DNA of 64,000 nucleotides from contig JBBDML010000027.1 in the NCBI GenBank assembly GCA_040878345.1, forward strand, positions 1 through 64,000, read 5' to 3'. Shown in pieces: positions 58,044 to 64,000 of this stretch. Numbering within the stretch: position 1 is the stretch's first letter; every line of letters starts with the position of its first letter. The notes below the pieces were generated by a model that did not search any database, was not told the DNA's origin, and was given only the letters and a program-made list of their open reading frames with translations. This DNA is from ZC4RG35 sp040878345 (lineage in GTDB: Bacteria; Actinomycetota; Acidimicrobiia; Spongiisociales; ZC4RG35). A program made the translations under genes and the position numbers.

Positions 58044-59063
58044 ATGGGGCGCGGTGTGGGTATCCATGGACTGAGGAGGATGGGTCTGGCCACATTGCTG
58101 GTGGCCCTGCTCCCGGCCTGTTACTCAGGGTCCTCCGACTTCATCGATGAGCGCGGACGACAGGACACCACCATCCCCACCTTTAGGCCGGGAACCCTCC
58201 CACCGGGGCCTGCCCAGGGCGAGCCACTCGTCGGCCAGATGGTGATCACTCGGGAGTCGGGCCAAGTTATCGACGGCCTGGTCTTGACCAACCCCAACGG
58301 GGACTGCATCAAGGTGGACCGCTCCACGGACGTGACGATCCGCAACTCGGTGATCGGCCCGTGCGGAGGCAAGGCTATCGAGGTCCGTCGCTCGACCGGG
58401 GTTCGGATCGAGAGCTCGGAGCTACTCGATTCCGAGGCCGGCGTCTATGCCCTGAACAGCAGCTCGATCGTGGTCAGCGGCAATACGATCAGCAACGCCG
58501 GTCGGAACCCGGTCCAGTTCGACAAGGTGACCGGGCCCGGCAATGTGGTGTCCGACAACGAGATCCGCAATCAGGAAGGGTCCTCCGAAACCGAGGACTC
58601 GATAAACATCTACGAGTCCAGCGGCACCGAGTCGAGCCCGTTGGTCGTGGAGAGGAACCTCATCTCCCATGGTGGGTCGAGCCGCTCGGGATCAGGGATC
58701 CTCGTTGGCGACAACGGCGGGTCGCACATGGTGGTTAGAGGAAACACCTTGATAAACCCGGGTCAGGTCGGAATCGGCGTGGCAGGTGGCCAGAACATCA
58801 GGGTCGTCGACAATCTGGTGTTCTCTGAGCAGTTTCCTTGGTCGAACGTCGGGATCTACGTGTGGGATCAATACGACACCGACTGCCAGGGGATCGAGGT
58901 CCGCGGGAATGTTGTCGAGTGGTACAACAGCGCCGGGGGGGTAAATCCTTTCTACGACGCCGGGAACTGCGGCGAGGTCGCCGGCTGGCACTTGAACGAC
59001 TCATCCGATGACCTGGGAGAATTGTTGGGCCAGGGTCAGGGTGCCGGGGGTGGGGATCAATGA
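58044..59063 (+). CDS. Lipoprotein with right-handed beta-helix fold
   Basis: The 339-residue protein has a lipoprotein signal (GLATLLVALLPAC, Cys26 in the lipobox) and then beta-helix repeats (DVTIRNSVIGPCG, SIVVSGNTISNAGRNPVQFD, QNIRVVDNLVFSEQFPWSNV). Long stretches parallel the protein from 56676, including (N)(A/S)GRNP(V/I)QFDKVTG, GIGVAGG and WSNVGIYVW. The two are thus duplicated genes with different membrane anchors. The ATG of the polymerase gene lies inside its end (4-nt overlap). Confidence 0.8.
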   Translation: MGRGVGIHGLRRMGLATLLVALLPACYSGSSDFIDERGRQDTTIPTFRPGTLPPGPAQGEPLVGQMVITRESGQVIDGLVLTNPNGDCIKVDRSTDVTIRNSVIGPCGGKAIEVRRSTGVRIESSELLDSEAGVYALNSSSIVVSGNTISNAGRNPVQFDKVTGPGNVVSDNEIRNQEGSSETEDSINIYESSGTESSPLVVERNLISHGGSSRSGSGILVGDNGGSHMVVRGNTLINPGQVGIGVAGGQNIRVVDNLVFSEQFPWSNVGIYVWDQYDTDCQGIEVRGNVVEWYNSAGGVNPFYDAGNCGEVAGWHLNDSSDDLGELLGQGQGAGGGDQ

Positions 59064-60487
59064 CCTACGTCGGGAAGCGTCGGCCGGTGCGTCAGTGGGA
59101 TTCGGTCCAACTCGAATCCAGGTCACGTCCCTTCGATCTTCTCTTTCCTCTCCTTCTGGCTGGTTACCTGTTCTTCGACAAGGCCTTCGCCTGGCTTCAC
59201 ATTCCAGGCACGCCGGCATTCGTTGGAGAGATCGTCCTCGTCTTTGGTCTCGGAGGGGCCATCCGGATGATGACCTGGTCTCCGGCCTGGCAATCCTCCA
59301 GCACGCCTTTCGCCATGGCGCTCTACGCCGGCTGGGGGCTGATCAGACTGCTCCCAGGGATCTTCGACGACCCCATTTTCGCCTTGAGAGACGCCTCGAT
59401 CTTCCTCTACGTGCTCGTCTCACTCGCGGTGCTCGCAGTACTCGTCGAGCGACCCCACATGCTTCCCCGTTGGCTGAGGAGTTATCGGGCGATCATGCCG
59501 CTGGTCGTCATCTGGATGCCCATCGGCCTGGTGGTGAGGAGCCTGGAGTGGGGCACGGTCCCCGACAGCAACGTCCCCTTGACCTCGGTGGCTGCCGGTG
59601 GGTACTCCCAGGTCCATTTGCTCATGATCATCTCATTCATCTGGCTGGTATGGACCCCGGAGACGGCGGAACAGGTGCGGTGGCGCAATCTGGTCAGTGG
59701 TGGCGCCCTGGTTGGGATCTTGGTTCTGGCCACGGCCAATCGCGGTGGCTTCGTGGCTGCGGCTGTGGGGTCGGGGGTGTTCCTGGCACTCCTCCCAGGC
59801 AGGACCCGCTTGATAGTCACCTTCTCGCGAGTCCTCCTGGTGGTGGCAGTCGCCACGGTCATCATCGACCCCAGGATCGACTTGGGTCGCCGGGAGATCT
59901 CGGTCGAGCAGTTGACCGAAAATGTGAGCACCCTGGTCGGGCAGCAGGCCTCGAGCGAGCTCAGCGGCAACATCACTTGGCGCATCCGTCACTGGGAGAA
60001 CATCTGGAGGGGGGTCAACCTGGACGTGCCATTGGCCGGGCACGGCTTCGGCCCCAACATCGCCGAGATCTATGACATCCCGCAGACCGAGATCGGTCTG
60101 CGGAATGCCCACAACTCCCAGCTGACCGTGTTTGCGCGGATGGGGTGGATAGGTCTGGTGTTGTGGAACTTCATGTGGGTGATCTGGTTCTACGAGGTCA
60201 ACGCAACCCGGCGGAGACTGCGAAGCGTGGGCCTGGACCGCTTGTCGGGCCTGGGTGCCTGGGCCATGGTCGGAGCCGTCGGCTCCCAGGTCGAAGCCTT
60301 CTTCAACCCGACCATCGAGGCGCCGCCGGGCTCGTTCTGGCTCTGGAGCATCTTTGGGCTCGGGCTGTTCCTCATCATCGCCAGCCGGAGTCGAAGACCG
60401 GTTTCGCCAACTCGTAGGGGAGGGGCCTCATCTCGGGACACTCGATTCGACATCGAGGGGATCGAAGCCTCGCTGGCCGAGATCTAG
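59060..60487 (+). CDS. O-antigen ligase/Wzy-like polysaccharide polymerase
   Basis: The 475-residue protein has about ten to twelve hydrophobic segments and a large extracytoplasmic loop containing RHWENIWRGVNLDVPLAGHG and NAHNSQLTVFARMGWIGLVL. The HNxxL-type motif in this loop is typical of O-antigen ligase/polymerase (Wzy_C) proteins. It probably joins lipid-linked repeat units outside the membrane. It overlaps the beta-helix lipoprotein gene by 4 nt, so the two are expressed together. Confidence 0.83.
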   Translation: MTYVGKRRPVRQWDSVQLESRSRPFDLLFPLLLAGYLFFDKAFAWLHIPGTPAFVGEIVLVFGLGGAIRMMTWSPAWQSSSTPFAMALYAGWGLIRLLPGIFDDPIFALRDASIFLYVLVSLAVLAVLVERPHMLPRWLRSYRAIMPLVVIWMPIGLVVRSLEWGTVPDSNVPLTSVAAGGYSQVHLLMIISFIWLVWTPETAEQVRWRNLVSGGALVGILVLATANRGGFVAAAVGSGVFLALLPGRTRLIVTFSRVLLVVAVATVIIDPRIDLGRREISVEQLTENVSTLVGQQASSELSGNITWRIRHWENIWRGVNLDVPLAGHGFGPNIAEIYDIPQTEIGLRNAHNSQLTVFARMGWIGLVLWNFMWVIWFYEVNATRRRLRSVGLDRLSGLGAWAMVGAVGSQVEAFFNPTIEAPPGSFWLWSIFGLGLFLIIASRSRRPVSPTRRGGASSRDTRFDIEGIEASLAEI

Positions 60488-60500
60488 ATCGCCGGGAGGG

Positions 60501-61346
60501 TCAATACAACCCCGATTCGCGGGCCAGCATCTCGAGACGCTCGACCACGACCTCGGCTCCGAGTGAGGGGAGGGAGAAGATGGCTCGGTCGACGCCGGCC
60601 TTCCTCAGGGTGTCGAGACTCTCGAGTTTGGCTCCCGATGCGGTGATCTCGAACCCGTCGGGGTCTCGACCGGCATCGGCCACCGCGTGCCGAACCGTCT
60701 CGATGTGACCGGCGATGTCGTGCCGGGTGGCGAGTGGCATCCACCCGTCGCAGAGCTCGACCAGGTCGGCCATCGTCCTGGGGCCGGCGGCCGCCCCCAA
60801 CGTGATGGGAGGATGGGGTTTCTGCACCGGCTTTGGCCAGGCCCACGACGGCTCGAGGGAGAGCATCTCGCCCTCGAATCGGGCTTCGTCCTCGGTCCAG
60901 AGCGCCTTCATCATCAGCACTTTCTCCCGAAGCAAGGTCCTTCGGTCCTCATAGGCGGTCCCGTGTTGCGCCATCTCCTCCTTGTTCCACCCATACCCGA
61001 TCCCGACCAGCACCCGCCCCCCTGAGAGGAAGTCGACGGATGCGATCTCCTTGGCAGTCCAGATCGGGTCGCGCTGCGCCAGCAGAGTGATCCCACTGCC
61101 CAACCGGAGGCTGGTGGTCGCCGCCGCGGCGAAGGCCATGGCAACGAACTGGTGGTGACTCCGCCAGTAGTACTCGGGGAGTGGTGGCGCACCCTGTTGA
61201 CCACCCCAGGGGGTGACTCGGGAGACCGGGATGTGGGAGTGCTCGGGGAACCACAGCGACTCGAAGCCGCGGGCCTCGACTTCGCGGGCAAGATCGTCTG
61301 GGCGAATTGATGTGTCAGTGGGAAAGATGGACACTCCGAGCTTCAT
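60501..61346 (-). CDS. LLM-class (putative F420-dependent) oxidoreductase
   Basis: From ATG 61346 the product has 281 residues beginning MKLGVSIFPTDTSIRPDDLA. It contains LWFPEHSHIPV, LRLGSGITLLAQRDPIWTAK, LSGGRVLVGIGYGWNKEEM and PPITLGAAAGPRTMADLVEL, the luciferase-like TIM-barrel pattern. Actinobacterial members often use cofactor F420, but the cofactor cannot be confirmed here. It converges on the wzy-like gene and is divergent from the MidA-like gene. Confidence 0.88.
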   Translation of the reverse strand: MKLGVSIFPTDTSIRPDDLAREVEARGFESLWFPEHSHIPVSRVTPWGGQQGAPPLPEYYWRSHHQFVAMAFAAAATTSLRLGSGITLLAQRDPIWTAKEIASVDFLSGGRVLVGIGYGWNKEEMAQHGTAYEDRRTLLREKVLMMKALWTEDEARFEGEMLSLEPSWAWPKPVQKPHPPITLGAAAGPRTMADLVELCDGWMPLATRHDIAGHIETVRHAVADAGRDPDGFEITASGAKLESLDTLRKAGVDRAIFSLPSLGAEVVVERLEMLARESGLY

Positions 61347-61353
61347 ATGGCCC

Positions 61354-61359
61354 ACGGTA
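61354..61359 (-). promoter_or_regulatory. Putative leaderless -10 box (TACCGT on the minus strand)
   Basis: On the minus strand TACCGT fits TANNNT and lies 7 bp before the ATG of the LLM-class gene, with no Shine-Dalgarno sequence between. It sits inside the 17-bp divergent gap. Confidence 0.4.
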
Positions 61360-61363
61360 TCCG

Positions 61364-62401
61364 ATGTCACTGAGGGAGAAGATCGCCGGGGAGATCGAGT
61401 CCCGGGGGCCGATGCCTTTCGACCGGTTCATGAGCCTGGCCCTGTACGACCCGGAGGGCTTCTTCGGAGGCCTACGGCTCCGCTCCGAAAAGGCCGGAGA
61501 CTTCCTCACATCGCCCGAGGTCAGCGCCCTCTTTGGAGAGACTCTGGCCCGATTCGTCTCCGCCGAGAGGGAGCGCATCGGAGAGCCGTTCCAGGTGGTG
61601 GAGGTGGCCGCCGGCTCCGGGACCTTGCTCGGTCCACTGCTCAGAGTGGCACCGACACCTGCGGTTGCGGTCGAGGTGTCGCCTGGCGCCCGTGCGGCTC
61701 TTGGTGCCTCGCTGCCGGCCATCGACGTCGTGGACCGCCTCCCCCGGAGCATGCGTGGGGTGGTGATCGCCAACGAGCTGATCGACAACATGCCGATGGC
61801 GCTGGCTCAGAAGACCGGTGACGGGTGGCGGGAGCGTTGGGTCGGTTGGGAAGGCGAGCGTTTCGCATTTATCGACGCGCCCCCGCGGGAGGAAGTGACC
61901 CGTTGGCTGGATGAGTATGCGGGAGAGGTGCCCGACGGCGGCTGGGTCGAGGCCCAGCTGGAGGCCGCTCGGTGGCTGGAAGATGTCTTGAGCACGTTGA
62001 AGGCCGGCTCCGTGCTGATCCTCGACTACGGCGACACTGCAGCCAACCTGGTGCCACGGCGGGCCGACGGCACCCTCCGGACCTATCGAGCGCATCACTT
62101 GGGCCCTCACCCGCTGGACGAGCCGGGTGAGACCGATATCACCGCAGACGTCAACTTCACTGCCCTCGAGGCCGTGGCGAGAAGGGCCGGCGCAGATGTC
62201 ACAGTCAATCGTCAGGACGACTTCCTCAATGGGTTGGGCCTGCGTCAACGCCTCTCTGAGATCCGACAGGAAGAGTTGGAGGCGGCCAGGGCCGGAGACA
62301 CCAACCAGGGTCTCCGGGCCCGGTCGCTCAGAATCGAGGCGGAGACCCTGCTCCATCCGAGAGGGCTGGGTGACTTCCGGGTATTGGTGTGCCGTGTATG
62401 A
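61364..62401 (+). CDS. SAM-dependent methyltransferase, MidA/NDUFAF7-like (DUF185)
   Basis: The ATG at 61364 gives 345 residues. The sequence has IESRGPMPFDRFMSLALYDP near the N-terminus, GDFLTSPEVSALFGETLARF, VVEVAAGSGTLLGPLLRV as SAM site, GVVIANELIDNMPM and ILDYGDTAANL. This is the DUF185 family; eukaryotic members methylate an arginine of a complex I subunit, while bacterial substrates are unknown. The longer frame overlaps the LLM-class gene and is rejected. Confidence 0.88.
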   Translation: MSLREKIAGEIESRGPMPFDRFMSLALYDPEGFFGGLRLRSEKAGDFLTSPEVSALFGETLARFVSAERERIGEPFQVVEVAAGSGTLLGPLLRVAPTPAVAVEVSPGARAALGASLPAIDVVDRLPRSMRGVVIANELIDNMPMALAQKTGDGWRERWVGWEGERFAFIDAPPREEVTRWLDEYAGEVPDGGWVEAQLEAARWLEDVLSTLKAGSVLILDYGDTAANLVPRRADGTLRTYRAHHLGPHPLDEPGETDITADVNFTALEAVARRAGADVTVNRQDDFLNGLGLRQRLSEIRQEELEAARAGDTNQGLRARSLRIEAETLLHPRGLGDFRVLVCRV

Positions 62402-62444
62402 AGCGGTGCCGGAACCGAGCGGAGCGAGGGAGCGTCGAAGGACA

Positions 62445-62885
62445 ATGAGGCGCCATGTGCTGATCTCCGCCATCTGCTTTGTCGGTGCGTGCGGAAGCCC
62501 TTCGGGTGGGGGAGACGAAGTGACCACCTCCACCCTGGAGGGGGTGACGTCATCGATGAGTGTCTCGACGACCGGTCAGGAGCAAGCAATGGATTTGGCT
62601 CATCAGGCGGTGGCGGACCTCGCCATCCGGTTGAAGGTGACCAACTCTGAGATCGAGTTGGTCTCGGTGGAAGCTGTTACCTGGTCGGACGGGAGTATCG
62701 GGTGCCCCGAGCCGGACCAGTTCTACACCCAGTCCCTGGTGGAGGGGCATCGGATCGTGCTCGGCCATGGCGACCGGGTTTACCTGTACCACTCAGGAGC
62801 CGGACAGCCACCCTTCCTTTGCCCATCGGATGACGAGGATGGCGGCTACGACTTCGCCCCACCACCGGGCTTCGACGAGAAATGA
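62445..62885 (+). CDS. Putative lipoprotein of unknown function
   Basis: The 146-residue protein starts MRRHVLISAICFVGACGSPS with a lipobox (VGAC, Cys16) followed by a Ser/Thr-rich stretch. The folded part contains VTWSDGSIGCPEPDQFYTQS, which has a Cys and a WSDGSIGCP motif seen in small secreted actinobacterial proteins. No function is assigned. AAGGA upstream supports the ATG. Its TGA forms part of the terminator stem. Confidence 0.75.
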   Translation: MRRHVLISAICFVGACGSPSGGGDEVTTSTLEGVTSSMSVSTTGQEQAMDLAHQAVADLAIRLKVTNSEIELVSVEAVTWSDGSIGCPEPDQFYTQSLVEGHRIVLGHGDRVYLYHSGAGQPPFLCPSDDEDGGYDFAPPPGFDEK

Positions 62886-62912
62886 GAAGGGCGCCTGATC
62901 GGCGCCCTTCTC
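62884..62912. terminator. Bidirectional intrinsic terminator
   Basis: GAGAAGGGCGCC, loop TGATC, GGCGCCCTTCTC form a perfect 12-bp stem followed by CTTCTCTC. It overlaps the lipoprotein stop and sits 16 bp from the end of the convergent minus-strand gene, so it can serve both. Confidence 0.85.
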
Positions 62913-62928
62913 CTTCTCTCTGGTCCGG

Positions 62929-64000
62929 CTATTCGGTGCTCACCTCGACCAGGGTCACGTCGAACAGGCCGCCCCCATCGTTGTGACCGACGGCACCCAG
63001 GTAGTTCGTTCCGGCACTGAGACCGGCCCACGCGATGTCGATGGTCCCCGTCTCGCCGATTGCGGCGTTGTCCGGCTCCCCGGTCACCGACAGTGAGCCC
63101 GTGTCTGGTGTTGCCGAGACGTCCCAGGTGTGGATCGAGTACAGGACCGTCTGGTCCAGCGTTTGCCACCCGTGGACGAACAGCGTGTAGGTCCCGTCAT
63201 CGGGCGACATGAGCTCGATCAGCTCGACAGTGCTCCCTGCGGTCGAGGAAGCGACGAACTGCCCGTCCCTGTACAGGTACAGGTCGAGATCGATTCCGGA
63301 GTCTGGGGGTGCCAGATCTTCGGTGTTGAGTGACAGCCTGAAGACAGCCGTGTTGCTCAACACGATCTCATGGGCGGTCGTCCCAGTCGCATCGTTCGGG
63401 TCGAAGGCCTGGTCAGGGTCCTGATCGACCGAACCGGCGATCGGCACGTCGGCCGTCAACCCGTGGGCGGTGGCGTCGTACTCCCCGCCGTAGCCGAAGG
63501 TGATCTCGAAGCTGGCGCTGCCTGTCGTGCCGGTACCGGTAACGACATCAGGTGCCTCCAGCTTGGATGCCGCCACGGCTATCGGGCTGCGAGCCGCGAA
63601 CCCGTTCCCTTCCCAGGTCAGCGCTCCGAATTGCCACTCACCGACTGGTGCGGATTGATTGTCGAACGTGATCTCGAAGCCCCGAGATTGTCCCGGCGGC
63701 ACGACCAGTGACGCCGGTGAGACCGTGACGTCGAATCCCGATGGCTCCTCGACCACGGCACTCAGGTGCAAAGCCGAACCGGTGACATTGGTCACGGTCC
63801 TCTGCACCGTGAGTGATCCAGGCACCTCGGAGGCTCCGATCGACGGATAGTTGAGGTTCTCCGCCGTTGTGGGAATCCCCGCCGATGCCAGCGATGCGCA
63901 AGTGGCCGCCGGATTGGCGAACACCTGGGGTGCGGCGTCGCAGAGGAACCCGAGATACTCCAGGAACCCGGCGTCGTACACGATCCCCGGGTTGAACATC
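62929..64000 (-). CDS. C-terminal part of a secreted subtilisin-like (S8) protease-type protein (5' end beyond the window)
   Basis: The visible 356 residues start with FNPGIVYDAGFLEYLGFLCD, the segment that directly follows the S8 catalytic domain in many subtilases (NPGLVYD). It continues with a fibronectin-like domain (SLTVQRTVTNVTGSALHLSA). A beta-rich C-terminal domain resembling pre-peptidase C-terminal folds follows (DLDLYLYRDGQFVASS, GTYTLFVHGW). The catalytic triad lies off the window. It is a large secreted protein in all likelihood, but the protease call is by inference from the tail. Confidence 0.7.
   Translation of the reverse strand, partial: MFNPGIVYDAGFLEYLGFLCDAAPQVFANPAATCASLASAGIPTTAENLNYPSIGASEVPGSLTVQRTVTNVTGSALHLSAVVEEPSGFDVTVSPASLVVPPGQSRGFEITFDNQSAPVGEWQFGALTWEGNGFAARSPIAVAASKLEAPDVVTGTGTTGSASFEITFGYGGEYDATAHGLTADVPIAGSVDQDPDQAFDPNDATGTTAHEIVLSNTAVFRLSLNTEDLAPPDSGIDLDLYLYRDGQFVASSTAGSTVELIELMSPDDGTYTLFVHGWQTLDQTVLYSIHTWDVSATPDTGSLSVTGEPDNAAIGETGTIDIAWAGLSAGTNYLGAVGHNDGGGLFDVTLVEVSTE

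Noticed and set aside
1..64000. tRNA, rRNA, insertion sequences with transposase genes, prophage genes, replication origin
   Set aside because: I looked through the intergenic gaps and ORF products and saw none; the only mobile-looking items are the small non-coding repeats described. All gaps between genes are under 300 bp.

Overview
This is a high-G+C bacterial chromosome segment that reads as an actinobacterial genome. The evidence is a long S10-spc-alpha ribosomal superoperon, the order rplM-rpsI-glmM-glmS ... acpS-nnr-alr-tsaEBD-rimI-groESL, a putative F420-dependent LLM-family enzyme, frequent GTG/TTG starts and putative leaderless TANNNT promoters. An Acidimicrobiia-like lineage is my guess only, because no 16S gene or marker comparison is available. 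A run of 19 G followed by 10 N at 9437-9465 shows that this is a scaffolded draft assembly, probably metagenomic.

Layout. (1) 1-15893: the end of tuf, then rpsJ to rplQ with secY, adk, map and rpoA. infA is not in its usual place between map and rpmJ, and ribosomal protein S3 carries a long acidic repetitive tail. (2) 15913-25200: small membrane proteins, coaA, truA, ilvA, rplM-rpsI, glmM and glmS. The glmM-glmS gap contains a convincing glmS ribozyme/riboswitch. (3) 25208-36242: a glycan-assembly island inserted where glmS and acpS are usually neighbours. It has a lipid-carrier sugar-phosphate transferase, a WbpB/WbpE/WbpD/WbpI-like set for a diacetamido-uronic acid nucleotide sugar, two flavoproteins, a deacetylase and membrane glycosyltransferases. 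(4) 36350-45461: acpS, nnr, alr, a P1-family peptidase, udg, the t6A genes tsaE/tsaB/tsaD with rimI, then groES-groEL under a CIRCE-type operator and ended by a strong terminator. (5) 45649-60487: a second glycan island. It has a CDP-sugar branch (RfbF, a SAF-domain dehydrogenase, an RfbC-like epimerase, an IspD-like cytidylyltransferase, an SDR and a C-methyltransferase), GT2, a flippase, a Wzc-like protein, WecG, two beta-helix surface proteins and a Wzy-like polymerase. (6) 60501-64000: an LLM-family oxidoreductase, a MidA-like methyltransferase, a lipoprotein and the C-terminal part of a secreted subtilase-like protein.

The parts plausibly connect. GlmS and GlmM supply UDP-GlcNAc, feedback-controlled by the ribozyme, and both islands consume amino-sugar nucleotides to build a polymerase-dependent exported polysaccharide.

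The least explained material is in small intergenic elements. There are five loci of heptanucleotide repeats with a GTAC core every 7 bp. A ~125-bp element occurs twice, at rplN/rplX and secY/adk. A pair of inverted CTAG-bounded hairpin elements flanks the GT2-flippase-wzc block, and their ends supply the stop codons of convergent genes.
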